Of a stretch of 64,000 bases of DNA, positions 49,786 through 59,278 are shown piece after piece. A model generated the notes under the pieces. That model saw nothing but the letters and a program-made list of their open reading frames with translations, ran no database searches and had not been told where the DNA came from. Position 1 is the first letter of the stretch. Each line of letters begins with the position of its first letter. The position numbers and the translations under genes were made by a program. The DNA is taken from contig NZ_CP108070.1 in NCBI RefSeq assembly GCF_036178845.1, forward strand, positions 10,354,001 through 10,418,000, read 5' to 3'. Source of the stretch: Streptomyces sp. NBC_00271. GTDB lineage: Bacteria > Actinomycetota > Actinomycetes > Streptomycetales > Streptomycetaceae.

Positions 49786-51531
49786 ATGATGGAGCCGCCT
49801 CAAATCGCACCGGCAGTCCCCTCCTTCAACCTGACGACTCAGCCGTGGATTGGGGTGCTCAACCGCGATGGCTCAGTGGAGGAGCTGTCGCTACACCAGG
49901 TGTTCGACCAAGCAAATGCAGTGCGGCGTCTGGTGGGGGATCTGCCGACGCAGGAGTTCGCGCTGCTGCGGCTGCTGCTCGCCCTCGCGCATGACGCCCT
50001 AGAGGGGCCTGGCGACGTGGAAGCGTGGGCGGACCTGTGGTCCGACCCGCAGTGCTTGTCGCCGGTCACGACCTATCTGGAGGCACACCATGACCGCTTC
50101 GACCTGCTGAGTCCTCGCGCCCCGTTCTTCCAGACCGCTGGGCTGCGGACGGCGAAGGACGAGGTCTCCTCCCTCAACCGGATCGTGGCCGACGTGCCCA
50201 ACGGGGAGCCGTTCTTCACCGCCCGGATGCCCACCGTCGAACGGCTCACCTTCGCCGAGGCGGCCCGCTGGGTCGTCCATGCCCACGCCTACGACACTTC
50301 CGGCATCAAGTCCGGCATGGTGGGCGACGACCGGGTCAAGGGCGGCAAGGTGTACCCGCTCGGCACGGGCTGGGCCGGCGGCCTTGGCGGCGTCTTCGCG
50401 GAAGGCGACAGCCTGCGCGAGACGCTGCTGCTGAACCTGGTGGCTGCCGACACCGACGCCCTGGAGTTCACGGCGGACGACCGGCCGGCCTGGCGGCGTG
50501 AACCGTGCCCACCTGGCGGCACCGAACGCACGCCGACTGGGCTGCGCGATCTGTACACGTGGCAGTCGCGCCGACTGCGCCTCCATCACGACGAGGACGC
50601 GGTCACGGGCGTCGTTCTCGGCTACGGAGACCCGCTCGCGTCCCGGAACATGCACCGCCGCGAGCCGATGACCGCGTGGCGGCGCAGCCTGGCGCAGGAG
50701 AAGAAGCTGCGCCAGTCGCCGGTCTACCTGCCCCGCGAGCACGATCCGGCCCGCTCGGCGTGGCGGGGCATCGCTTCCCTCGTCGCGGACCGGTCGGATA
50801 CGGATACGGTCCAGGGCGCGGAAGCAGCCGCGTACCTGCGTCCCGGGATCCTGGAGTGGATCGCCCGCCTGGTCACCGAGGGGGAACTGCCGCGGGACTT
50901 CCTCATCCGGGCCCGGATCGTCGGCGCCACGTACGGGACACAGCAGTCCGTGATCGACGAGGTGGTCGACGACCAACTCGCCATGCCGGTCGTGCTGCTT
51001 CACCGCCAGGACCGTACGTGTGCCCGGCAGGCGATCGGAGCGGCCCAGGACGCCGATCAGGCGGTGCAGGCGCTCGGGGATCTGGCCACCGACCTCGCTC
51101 GCGCGGCCGGCTCCGAAGGGGAGCAACGGCGATCGGCAGCGCGTGAACTCGGGTTCACCTCGCTGGAGAATCCCTACCGCACCTGGCTCGCAGCCCTCAC
51201 GGACGCCGGAGAGGCGTTCGAGCGGCGACGTCTGTGGCAGCACGAGGTACACGGCCTGATCAGCCGCCTCGGCGACCGCCTCATCCAGGACGCCGGGGAC
51301 GCGGCCTGGCAGGGCAGGACCGTCTCCGCCGCCAAAGGCGGCACACAGTGGCTCAACGCCAGCCTGGCCGAACGTTGGTTCCGCCGCCGTCTGGCCAAGG
51401 CGCTGGGAGAGCTGTCCGGATCGGCCCCGCAACCGCAGGTCGGGCTGCAACGGTCCGCCACAGTCTCCCCGGACAACTCCGACCAGCTTCAGCCCGGCTC
51501 TTTCACGACTGACACGGAGGTGCCCGCATGA
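49786..51531 (+). CDS. cas8e: Cascade large subunit Cas8e (Cse1/CasA)
   Basis: A 581-residue subunit that recognises the PAM and recruits Cas3. Family markers: FNLTTQPWIGVLNRDGSVEE and LSLHQVFDQA at the start, the segment around LLSPRAPFFQTAGLRTAKDE with LNRIVADVPNG (L1 loop region), AARWVVHAHAYDTSGIKSGM, and the C-terminal four-helix bundle. The ATG at 49786 follows CTGGAGACG. Its stop overlaps the next start by 4 bp. It opens the six-gene Cascade/adaptation operon. Confidence 0.95.
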   Translation: MMEPPQIAPAVPSFNLTTQPWIGVLNRDGSVEELSLHQVFDQANAVRRLVGDLPTQEFALLRLLLALAHDALEGPGDVEAWADLWSDPQCLSPVTTYLEAHHDRFDLLSPRAPFFQTAGLRTAKDEVSSLNRIVADVPNGEPFFTARMPTVERLTFAEAARWVVHAHAYDTSGIKSGMVGDDRVKGGKVYPLGTGWAGGLGGVFAEGDSLRETLLLNLVAADTDALEFTADDRPAWRREPCPPGGTERTPTGLRDLYTWQSRRLRLHHDEDAVTGVVLGYGDPLASRNMHRREPMTAWRRSLAQEKKLRQSPVYLPREHDPARSAWRGIASLVADRSDTDTVQGAEAAAYLRPGILEWIARLVTEGELPRDFLIRARIVGATYGTQQSVIDEVVDDQLAMPVVLLHRQDRTCARQAIGAAQDADQAVQALGDLATDLARAAGSEGEQRRSAARELGFTSLENPYRTWLAALTDAGEAFERRRLWQHEVHGLISRLGDRLIQDAGDAAWQGRTVSAAKGGTQWLNASLAERWFRRRLAKALGELSGSAPQPQVGLQRSATVSPDNSDQLQPGSFTTDTEVPA

Positions 51532-52214
51532 CCACGGCAACAGCCGCGCCGAGCGTCCGCTCGAGGGTCGCCGAGCTCGCCGCAGAGCAGATCAAGACGT
51601 GGCAGGAGGGCTACCTGCGCGACAGCCCCCAGGATGTCGCAGCGCTGGCTCGCCTGCGCCGCGGCGCGGGCCGGGACGCCGCCGATCTGCCCGACCTGTG
51701 GACGCTCGTCGACACCTCACCTCTGCACACGCGCCTCGAAGGCGTGCGCCCGCTCAGCGAGGAGGAACTCGTGCGTGCGGAGGACGCCCTGCACGCGGCC
51801 CTCACGCTCTGGGCGCTGCACCAGCAGTCCCGTGGCGCGCACATGCACCGCCCCCACACCTACAAACGGCCGGCCGGACTGGGCGCGGCTGTGCGGCGTC
51901 TCATGCCGCCGGACGGCATCGACGAGCCCGTCCGCAAGCGCCTGGTGCGCGCCGGCACCGCCCCCGACCTGACCAGCCTGTCCCAGCGGCTGCGCGACTT
52001 GATCGTCCTGCTGCGCCGCGCGGACATCCCCCTCGACTACGGCCTGCTCGCCGGGCAGCTCTACACCTGGCAGCGGCCCGGTGGCGCCGACACCATCCGC
52101 CGTGAGTGGGGCCGCTCCTTCCACTCCTGGCAGGAACCGGCCGCACAAACCCCCAGCCGGAGCCCCGACGACACCGCCGCCAGCCTCGACGACAGCCACA
52201 AGGACGCCTCGTGA
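51528..52214 (+). CDS. cse2: Cascade small subunit Cse2 (Cas11e/CasB)
   Basis: A 228-residue helical subunit, two copies of which line the belly of Cascade and stabilise the R-loop. Markers: LARLRRGAGRDAADLPDLWT near the N-terminus, ALTLWALHQQSRGAHMHRPH and LVRAGTAPDLTSLSQRLRDL with the basic face expected for DNA contact. The C-terminus carries a ~30-residue acidic, Ser-rich extension not needed for the fold. Starts at ATGA overlapping cas8e and ends in GTGA overlapping cas7e. Confidence 0.93.
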   Translation: MTTATAAPSVRSRVAELAAEQIKTWQEGYLRDSPQDVAALARLRRGAGRDAADLPDLWTLVDTSPLHTRLEGVRPLSEEELVRAEDALHAALTLWALHQQSRGAHMHRPHTYKRPAGLGAAVRRLMPPDGIDEPVRKRLVRAGTAPDLTSLSQRLRDLIVLLRRADIPLDYGLLAGQLYTWQRPGGADTIRREWGRSFHSWQEPAAQTPSRSPDDTAASLDDSHKDAS

Positions 52215-53404
52215 ACCGCATCTTCCTGGACGTGCACGCCCTGCAGACCGTCCCGCCCAGCAACCTCAACCGTGACGACACAGGCGCGCCGAAGACGGCC
52301 GTGTACGGCGGTGTGCCGCGCGCCCGCGTTTCCAGCCAGGCGTGGAAGCGGGCCACCCGCACCTACTTCGACGACGAGCACCTGCTCGATCCGAGCGAAC
52401 TCGGGGTGCGGACCAAGAAGGTCGTGGAACTGCTCGCCAAGCGCATCACCGAGCTCGCCCCCTCCCTCAGCACCGACACGGCCCTTGCACTCGCCGACGA
52501 GACGGTCAAGGCGACAGGGCTGAAGACCGAGGTGCCCAAGCGGAAGGCCGACGCCGCCAAGGAGTCCGGTAACACCCCGGCGCCGGAGGCGAAGTACCTG
52601 GTCTTCCTCAGCGCCCGCCAGCTCGACGGCCTCGCCCGCCTCGCCGTCGACGGCGCCGCCGACATCACGGCCTTCCTCAAGGAGAAGACGAACAAGGAGA
52701 AGGTCAGGGAGATCGCGGACAGCCGCCACTCCGTCGACATCGCCCTCTTCGGCCGGATGGTCGCCGACGCCGCCGACTTCAACGTCGACGCCGCCGTCCA
52801 GGTCGCCCACGCCATCAGCGTGCACCGGGTGGACAACGAGTCCGACTACTACACGGCCGTCGACGACGAGAACACCGAGGAAGAGACCGGCGCCGGAATG
52901 ATCGGCACCGTCGACTTCAACTCCGCCACCCTCTACCGCTACGCCGCCCTCGGCGTCCACCAGCTCGCCGCCAACCTCGGCCAGGGCCTGCGCGAGGACG
53001 AGCCGAGGACCGAGCCGGTGCGCCGTGCGGTCGAGGCGTTCGTGCACAGCTTCGTCGCCTCACTGCCGACGGGAAAGATCAACACCTTCGGGCACCACAC
53101 CCTGCCCGACGCGGTCGTGGTCAAGTTGCGCACCACCCGCCCGATCAGCTTCGTCGCCGCCTTCGAAGAACCCGTCCGCGGCGACCAGGGCGGCCACGTC
53201 CGGGAGGCATCCGACCGCCTCGCCGCCTACGTCCCGGACATCGAACGCGCCTACGGCGACCAGGACTCCACCTTCAGCTGGGTCCTGCGCGTCGGCCCCA
53301 ACACCCTCAAACTCGCCGACCTCGGCACCGAGTCCGACACCCTGGGCGACCTCGTCACCGCCGTCGGCCAAGCCGTCGCCGAACGCCTGGGTAAGCCCGC
53401 ATGA
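52211..53404 (+). CDS. cas7e: Cascade backbone subunit Cas7e (Cse4/CasC)
   Basis: A 397-residue RAMP protein; six copies hold the crRNA and kink it at every sixth base. Markers: IFLDVHALQTVPPSNLNRDD, TAVYGGVPRARVSSQAWKRA (thumb and crRNA contacts), DIALFGRMVADAADFNVDAA, VQVAHAISVHRVDNESDYYT, and GMIGTVDFNSATLYRYAALG. A Lys-rich insert (PKRKADAAKESGN) is present around residue 105. The GTG at 52211 overlaps the cse2 stop (GTGA). This kinking is the basis for reading the mini-CRISPR match with mismatches at 6 and 12. Confidence 0.96.
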   Translation: MNRIFLDVHALQTVPPSNLNRDDTGAPKTAVYGGVPRARVSSQAWKRATRTYFDDEHLLDPSELGVRTKKVVELLAKRITELAPSLSTDTALALADETVKATGLKTEVPKRKADAAKESGNTPAPEAKYLVFLSARQLDGLARLAVDGAADITAFLKEKTNKEKVREIADSRHSVDIALFGRMVADAADFNVDAAVQVAHAISVHRVDNESDYYTAVDDENTEEETGAGMIGTVDFNSATLYRYAALGVHQLAANLGQGLREDEPRTEPVRRAVEAFVHSFVASLPTGKINTFGHHTLPDAVVVKLRTTRPISFVAAFEEPVRGDQGGHVREASDRLAAYVPDIERAYGDQDSTFSWVLRVGPNTLKLADLGTESDTLGDLVTAVGQAVAERLGKPA

Positions 53405-54126
53405 GCGGCGTCCTCACCCTGCGGCTGGCCGGCCCCCTGCAGTCCTGGGGGGCCTCCTCCCGCTTCACCCGCCGCACCACCGAGTCCGCCCCCACCAAGA
53501 GCGGCGTCATCGGCCTGCTCGCGGCTGCGGCAGGCATCGAACGCGGCGACGACACGGAACTCGCGCCCCTGGCAGCGTTGCGGTTCGGCGTCCGGATCGA
53601 CCAACCCGGCACCCGCATCCGGGACTTCCACACCGCCCACCACGCCGTCACCGGCAAATCCATGCCGCTGTCGGAACGCTTCTACCTCGCCGACGCCGTC
53701 TTCGTCGCCGCCCTCGAAGGCGAGCACACACTGCTCACCGATCTGCACGCAGCGCTGAAATCCCCGGTCTACCTGCCGTTCCTCGGCCGCCGCTCCTGCC
53801 CGCCCGCCGCACCGCTCGAGCTGGGCCTGTACGAGGACGCCTGCCTGGAGCGCGTTCTCCGAGAGGTGCCGTGGCAGGCGTCCGCCTGGTACCGCAAGCA
53901 GCACCGCTTCCGTCCGGAGGAAGGACTGACGGTGCTGTGGGAGGCGGCAGCCGGCGAGCACGGCGGTGCTGACACTGTGCGCGACCAGCCGCTCAGCTTC
54001 GCCGCCGCACACCGCCGACACGCCCTGCGCACCGTCGTCACCACCAACGTTGCGGTGCCCGGCGCCGTCACGGGCGGCACTCCGCGGCATGACCCGTTCG
54101 ATGCTCTGGAGGATGAGAGCAGCTGA
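53401..54126 (+). CDS. cas5e: Cascade subunit Cas5e (CasD)
   Basis: A 241-residue RAMP protein that grips the 5' handle of the crRNA. Markers: LTLRLAGPLQSWGASSRFTR followed by RTTESAPTKSGVIGLLAAAA, the classic Cas5 N-terminus, then RIRDFHTAHHAVTGKSMPLS, SERFYLADAVFVAALEG and PVYLPFLGRRSCPPAAPLEL. Starts in ATGA overlapping cas7e; the stop shares one base with the next ATG (TGATG). Confidence 0.95.
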   Translation: MSGVLTLRLAGPLQSWGASSRFTRRTTESAPTKSGVIGLLAAAAGIERGDDTELAPLAALRFGVRIDQPGTRIRDFHTAHHAVTGKSMPLSERFYLADAVFVAALEGEHTLLTDLHAALKSPVYLPFLGRRSCPPAAPLELGLYEDACLERVLREVPWQASAWYRKQHRFRPEEGLTVLWEAAAGEHGGADTVRDQPLSFAAAHRRHALRTVVTTNVAVPGAVTGGTPRHDPFDALEDESS

Positions 54127-54917
54127 TGTTCCTCTCCCGCTTCCGCGTGAACACCGCCCGTCCCGGCGCCCGCCGGCTGCTGTCCTCGCCGCAGGCCCTG
54201 CACGCAGCCGTTATGTCCTCGTTCCCCGGCCTGCTGCCCACGGACGTCCCCACACCGGGCGCGCCACGGGTGCTGTGGCGCCTGGACCACCAGGCCCGCG
54301 CCGAGGTGCTGCTGTACATCGTCAGCCCCGACCGCCCGGACCTCACCCACCTCGTCGAGCAGGCCGGCTGGCCAGCGGCAGCCGCAGCCGACCCACACAC
54401 CCCCGGCTGGCAGACCAGGCCCTACACCCCGTTCCTCGACAAGCTCTCCACAGGCGACCGCTGGGCCTTCCGGCTGACCGCCAACCCGGTCCACACCATC
54501 CGCCGCACCCCCGACGAGCCCCGCAAGATCACCGCCCACCTCACCCCCGTCCACCAGATGGCATGGCTGATCGACCGCCAGGAGCGCAGCGGCTTCCGCA
54601 TCCTGGAGAAGGCCGACGACAAACGTCTCCTGCCCAGCGGCACGACGTACCAGGGCAAACACGAACACCACGGCGACCGCTACGAGCTGTCCATCCGCGA
54701 CCACAACAGCCGCTCCTTCGACAAAAGGCCCACAGACGACGACAGGAAGACCAAACCCGTCACCCTCGTCGCCGTCACCTTCGACGGTCGGCTCGAAGTC
54801 ACCGACCCCGCAGCCCTGCGCCGCACCCTCACCCAGGGGATCGGCCGGGCCAAAGCCTACGGCTGCGGCCTGATCACCCTGGCGCCCCTCACCCCGCCCG
54901 CCCGGCAGACACCATGA
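54126..54917 (+). CDS. cas6e: crRNA-processing endoribonuclease Cas6e (Cse3/CasE)
   Basis: A 263-residue ribonuclease that cuts each repeat at the base of its hairpin. The catalytic His region near residue 26 is SSPQALHAAVMSSFPGLLPT; a basic hairpin-binding loop follows; the glycine-rich C-terminal motif is TQGIGRAKAYGCGLITLAPL. Insertions in the middle (residues ~150-200, HGDRYELSIRDHNSRSFDKR) are longer than in E. coli. It should also process the mini-array, whose hairpins keep the stem. One-base overlap with cas5e and ATGA overlap with cas1. Confidence 0.95.
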   Translation: MFLSRFRVNTARPGARRLLSSPQALHAAVMSSFPGLLPTDVPTPGAPRVLWRLDHQARAEVLLYIVSPDRPDLTHLVEQAGWPAAAAADPHTPGWQTRPYTPFLDKLSTGDRWAFRLTANPVHTIRRTPDEPRKITAHLTPVHQMAWLIDRQERSGFRILEKADDKRLLPSGTTYQGKHEHHGDRYELSIRDHNSRSFDKRPTDDDRKTKPVTLVAVTFDGRLEVTDPAALRRTLTQGIGRAKAYGCGLITLAPLTPPARQTP

Positions 54918-55882
54918 CCACGATCTCCCAGCACGCCGCACTGACACCGCGACAACTCACCCGCACCGCCGAGCGGATCTCCTTCATCTACCTGGAACGG
55001 TGCACCGTCCACCGGGACGCCAACGCCATCACCGCCCAGGACGCAGAAGGCACCACCCACATCCCGTCGGCGACCATCGGCACCCTCCTCCTCGGCCCCG
55101 GTACCCGCATCACCCATCAGGCGATGAGCGTGCTGGGAGAAACCGGCGCGGCCGTCTGCTGGGTCGGAGAACGCGGCGTGCGCTACTACGCCGCCGGCCG
55201 CGCCCTCACCCGCTCCTCGGCACTCATGGAAGCCCAAGCCCGGCAGTGGGCCAACGCGCGCAGCCGCCTCGCCGTGGCCCGCGCGATGTACCGGCTGCGC
55301 TTCCCCGACGAAGACCCCGCCGGCCTGACCCGCCACGAACTCCTCGGCAGGGAAGGACGCCGCGTCAAAGACTGCTACCGCGCCCAGGCCGCCCGCACCG
55401 GCATCCGCTGGCGCGGCCGCCAGTATGCCCCCGGCGATTTCACTGCCGCAGACGCTGTCAACCAGGGCATCACCGCGGCAGCCCAGTGCATGTACGGGAT
55501 CGCCCACGCCGTCGTCACTTCACTGGGCTGCAGCCCAGCCCTCGGCTTCGTCCACTCCGGACACGAACTGTCCTTCGTCCTTGACATCGCCGACCTCTAC
55601 AAGACCGAGATCGGCATCCCACTCGCGTTCGACGTCGCTGCGCAGGACGAGGAGGACGTCGGCCCCCGCACCCGCCGCGCTCTGCGGGACCGCATCAACG
55701 AAACGTCCCTGCTGGAGCGCTGCGTCGACGACATCAAGCACCTTCTGCTGCCGACAGGAACCAGCTCGGCCGACCCCGGCGGCGACCGGGACGTGGTCAC
55801 CCTCCAGAGCGACGGTGGCCGAGAAGTCCCCTCCGGCTTCAACCACGACGACACTGGCGACTACGAACAGGTGGCCTGGTGA
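54914..55882 (+). CDS. cas1: CRISPR integrase Cas1 (type I-E)
   Basis: A 322-residue metal-dependent integrase for new spacers. The N-terminal beta domain runs to ~100 (ERISFIYLERCTVHRDANAI; MSVLGETGAAVCWVGERGVR). In the helical domain are the likely metal ligands: Glu in LLGREGRRVKDCYRAQA, His in LGFVHSGHELSFVLDIADLY and Asp in that same helix. A C-terminal extension (~40 residues, acidic) follows the fold. Starts in ATGA overlapping cas6e and ends in GTGA overlapping cas2. Confidence 0.96.
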   Translation: MTTISQHAALTPRQLTRTAERISFIYLERCTVHRDANAITAQDAEGTTHIPSATIGTLLLGPGTRITHQAMSVLGETGAAVCWVGERGVRYYAAGRALTRSSALMEAQARQWANARSRLAVARAMYRLRFPDEDPAGLTRHELLGREGRRVKDCYRAQAARTGIRWRGRQYAPGDFTAADAVNQGITAAAQCMYGIAHAVVTSLGCSPALGFVHSGHELSFVLDIADLYKTEIGIPLAFDVAAQDEEDVGPRTRRALRDRINETSLLERCVDDIKHLLLPTGTSSADPGGDRDVVTLQSDGGREVPSGFNHDDTGDYEQVAW

Positions 55883-56241
55883 CCGTCATCGTCCTCACCA
55901 ACTGCCCCGCAGGACTCCGTGGCTTCCTCACCCGATGGCTCCTGGAAATCTCCGCAGGCGTATTCGTGGGCAACCCGTCAGCCCGCATCCGCGACGCGCT
56001 CTGGCACGAGGTCCAGCAATACGCCGGTCAAGGACGCGCCCTGCTCACCCACACCACCAACAATGAACAGGGCTACACCTTCCGCACCCACGACCACGCA
56101 TGGCACCCCCTCGACCACGACGGCGTCACCCTTATCCACCGCCCTGACATGAAACCCCCGTCCCCGCAGGCGCCCCAACCCACCACGGCTCCTCCCGGAT
56201 GGAGCAAGGCGGCCAAACGCCGACGCTTCGGAAAAGCCTGA
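55879..56241 (+). CDS. cas2: CRISPR adaptation protein Cas2 (type I-E)
   Basis: A 120-residue ferredoxin-fold protein that bridges two Cas1 dimers. MTVIVLTNCPAGLRGFLTRW, LLEISAGVFVGNPSARIRDA and QGYTFRTHDHAWHPLDHDGV are the Cas2e hallmarks. A Pro-rich tail ends in SKAAKRRRFGKA. The GTG start overlaps cas1. The array 2 leader begins at its stop. Confidence 0.95.
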   Translation: MTVIVLTNCPAGLRGFLTRWLLEISAGVFVGNPSARIRDALWHEVQQYAGQGRALLTHTTNNEQGYTFRTHDHAWHPLDHDGVTLIHRPDMKPPSPQAPQPTTAPPGWSKAAKRRRFGKA

Positions 56242-56333
56242 AGGTCATTTGGGTGAGTTTGGGTCGATTGTCGGGTTCGGAGAAAGTGCTCTGGAATCCG
56301 TCGCCCCAGAGGTAAACACCCAGGTCAAACAGT
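56242..56333 (+). promoter_or_regulatory. Array 2 leader
   Basis: Ninety-two bp between the cas2 stop and the first repeat of array 2. It is AT-richer than its surroundings and ends in GCCCCAGA, a gap, and CAGGTCAAACAGT directly at the first repeat, as in the leader of array 1. A GAAAGTGC near 56283 also matches GAAAGTAC in the other leader. The array may also be transcribed by read-through from cas2. Confidence 0.75.
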
Positions 56334-57702
56334 CTGCTCCCCGCGCCCGCGGGGATGTTCCCGCTGGTACTCGTACGGCGGATCGTCCTCGAGACTGCTC
56401 CCCGCGCCCGCGGGGATGTTCCCATCCGCGAGTCGCACCTGGCGAACAAGAAAGACTGCTCCCCGCGCCCGCGGGGATGTTCCCGGCGAACGCGCCTTTG
56501 TGCGCCTGTTCTGAGCCTGCTCCCCGCGCCCGCGGGGATGTTCCCACGAGACCGGCCACGGCCCCGAGCCCGATGGCCTGCTCCCCGCGCCCGCGGGGAT
56601 GTTCCCGTGTACGCCCTCGTGACCCGGTCCGACACGTTCTGCTCCCCGCGCCCGCGGGGATGTTCCCACGAAGATGAGATTCCGGAGCAGCGAACCCATC
56701 TGCTCCCCGCGCCCGCGGGGATGTTCCCGTCACGGGGAACACGGGTTCCACCGTGACGGACTGCTCCCCGCGCCCGCGGGGATGTTCCCCAGCGCCAGCA
56801 CGGCAGGCCGAGCCGGTGGGACTGCTCCCCGCGCCCGCGGGGATGTTCCCGTCTTCCATGACGGGCCCGGCGAGCAGGAAGGCTGCTCCCCGCGCCCGCG
56901 GGGATGTTCCCCTTTTGCCAGACATGCCCATTTCTGCGTTGGCCTGCTCCCCGCGCCCGCGGGGATGTTCCCCGCACGCTGCATCTCGCCGAGCAGGCCC
57001 GTGACTGCTCCCCGCGCCCGCGGGGATGTTCCCACGAGCCCCGTCATGAACTTCCGCAAGGGCGGCTGCTCCCCGCGCCCGCGGGGATGTTCCCGTCCGC
57101 GGCGTGGATGCCACCTTGAACTTCGCCTGCTCCCCGCGCCCGCGGGGATGTTCCCCGGACGGTGCAGCAGCAGGGCCGTCTGCTGCGCTGCTCCCCGCGC
57201 CCGCGGGGATGTTCCCTCCTGCCGGCCGCCACCCTGCCCCGAGTTGCCCTGCTCCCCGCGCCCGCGGGGATGTTCCCTCGACCAACGGCAACATCGCCGA
57301 CCTGGTCGCCTGCTCCCCGCGCCCGCGGGGATGTTCCCGACGCCGTCGTCGGCGCCGTCTACCGCATCAACTGCTCCCCGCGCCCGCGGGGATGTTCCCG
57401 CGAAGGTCTTCGCCTCACTGGTGAACGAGGACTGCTCCCCGCGCCCGCGGGGATGTTCCCGCGCGACTGAAGATCGTACGAAACAAGCTGCTCTGCTCCC
57501 CGCGCCCGCGGGGATGTTCCCCGGCACGACGGTGAAGTGCTGCGGGATTTCCTCTGCTCCCCGCCCGCGGGGATGTTCCGAACATGCGCTGGCTGCCGAA
57601 GCACCACATGGACTGCTCCCCGCGCCCGCGGGGATGTTCCCGGGCTGCCCACCCAGACATCGCAGCCCGCGGTCTGCTCCCCGCGCCCGCGGGGATGTTC
57701 CC
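56334..57702 (+). CRISPR. CRISPR array 2 (type I-E), 23 repeats, transcribed rightward
   Basis: Twenty-three 29-bp repeats at 61-bp intervals with 32-nt spacers. Each reads on the plus strand as stem-loop CCCCGC-GCCC-GCGGGG with handle ATGTTCCC. The leader-proximal twenty are identical. The repeat at 57554 has lost two bases in the stem-loop and ends in CCG, giving a 59-bp unit; the last two after it are intact. No degenerate final repeat is seen at 57674-57702, and an IS21-type relic begins 42 bp later, so the old end of the array may have been deleted. Protein-like frames inside are artefacts. Confidence 0.98.
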
Positions 57703-57743
57703 GGGCTGCACGTGGCCCTTGCCGAATACCCCATCCATGCTGG

Positions 57744-58384
57744 TCAGGCAGCATGTCGGTACTCGTGGAGCGTGCCACCAAGCCGCGCTCGTCGTCGAAT
57801 ATCCAGATGGGCGATCCGGTTCGAGTCCTCGATCGGGGCGGGCAGCGGGTGGAGGGGGCGGGCGTTGGCGAGTCCCTGGTGCGGCCTGTGCTCGTTGTAG
57901 AACCTCTCGAACTCGCGCAGTGCGTGGAGCAGGTGGTGCGGGTTCCAGATCAGGGTGCGGTCCAACAGCTCGCGCCGGCAGGTCGGCACCCACCGTTCCA
58001 TGATCGAGTTCATGCGAGGCATCCGTACTCCGCTGAGAACCTGGAAGAGCATTTCCGCGCCGCGGCGGTCCAGCTCGAGGTAGCCGAGCTCGTCGATTTC
58101 GAGACGGTCGACGCGTCCGTAGCGGGCGACGATCTTGCCCAGCTGCTTGTCGTCTGCCGCCTCGACCAGCTCGTTCACCAAGGCTGCTGCGGTGGTGTAG
58201 CGGACTCGGTAACCGGCCATGGCGGCCGCGGTGCCCAGCCCGATCAGCAGGTGCGACTTGCCGGTGCCGAGCCCCCGATCAGACACAGGGGGTGCCCCTT
58301 GGCGATCCACTCGCAGGTGGCGAGATTGTGGATGACCGCCGGATCGACGTTGGGGTGGACGGTGTAGTCGAACTCCTCTCCTTA
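57744..58384 (-). mobile_element. IS21 helper ATPase (IstB) fragment fused in frame to an integrase-core C-terminus
   Basis: Minus-strand relic. The IstB N-terminus can be read as FDYTVHPNVDPAVIHNLATC and EWIAKGHPLCLIGG, then a frameshift within the Walker A leads to GLGTGKSHLLIGLGTAAAMA, YTTAAALVNELVEAADDKQL and LEIDELGYLELDRRGAEML. At LFQVLSGVRMPRMNS it switches without a frame break to the end of a DDE integrase (ERWVPTCRRELLDRTLIWNP; FERFYNEHRPHQGLANARPL). Recombination between two elements made the joint. Not functional. Confidence 0.7.
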
Positions 58385-58537
58385 TCTGGGGTAGTAGTCA
58401 AGGATTCTTGCAAAGCTGCTGTTCAGGACGCTGCGGACGCGTCGGGAAGGCGGCTGAGGGGCGCCCTCCGCCCAGGTTGCCTGCTCTTGGAGGTAATCCG
58501 CTGTCCTGTTGGAGTGGTGCTTCCATAGGATCACGTC

Positions 58538-59023
58538 ATGACTGCCGACGCCCCGCTCACCCGAGAGTCGTTCCGGCGCCTCCACCCGATCAGCACGCCC
58601 CGGCCCGTGTCTCAGTTGCCGGATCGTGTCTGGACTGACGAGGACTGGGACCGGATCCAGCGCGGATATCGAGCCCGGGACATGGATGAGAAGTGGAACG
58701 TCTTCGTTGAAGGCGATGTCCTTTTCATGCACCGGAGTTGGACCGGTCACGGCGTCTATGAGGTGTCCTTTGCCCCCGCAGCTGGTCGCGGGAGGAGGAT
58801 CGCCTCTGCCGTGGTGGAGGCCGATGGGGAGCGCTATCGGAGCATGGGCGACGAGTACGACTGTCTGATGATGGAGCTGATCATCAGCGCGATCGTCCTT
58901 GGCGAGCCCGCCGCCGAACTCCGGGCTGGCCTTGTTAAGTTGACTGCCAGGGCTTCGGGAAAGAGTGATCTTCCCTCGGGTCTGGTGGAGCACAGTGTTC
59001 TGGGACTGCGCTCTGGATCGTAA
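58538..59023 (+). CDS. Hypothetical protein
   Basis: A 161-residue soluble protein of a family recurring in actinobacteria but without known function. The recognisable part is WTDEDWDRIQRGYRARDMDE, KWNVFVEGDVLFMHRSWTGH and GVYEVSFAPAAGRG, followed by a helical region (DCLMMELIISAIVLGEPAAE). Beta-strand order suggests a small single domain. No ribosome site is strong. It stands between the IS21 relic and the ugd cluster; the 255 bp after it hold nothing I can support. Confidence 0.6.
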   Translation: MTADAPLTRESFRRLHPISTPRPVSQLPDRVWTDEDWDRIQRGYRARDMDEKWNVFVEGDVLFMHRSWTGHGVYEVSFAPAAGRGRRIASAVVEADGERYRSMGDEYDCLMMELIISAIVLGEPAAELRAGLVKLTARASGKSDLPSGLVEHSVLGLRSGS

Positions 59024-59278
59024 GCCGGCTTCCAGCGGGACGGACTCGACGCGACCTCCGCCGCGGCGGGAACCGAACTGTCGGACACTCTCGGTGTCGA
59101 TGCCACGCTGCTCGACCCCGGCGCCTGCTGGATCGAGACGGGGCACCCTTGACGGGTGCCCCATCCGCTTCGGCGCATGCCGGAGGAGTGCTATCCGACG
59201 ATCACCGGCTGCCCGAGGTGTGGCAGGTGAGAAGTCGTATAGGGCGAAGGTGGCCCACCCAACCGGTGTCCGGAGCCG

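Noticed and set aside
56132..57900. Open frames of 280-408 codons on both strands across array 2
   Set aside because: Same artefact of GC-rich repeats and spacers lacking stops.
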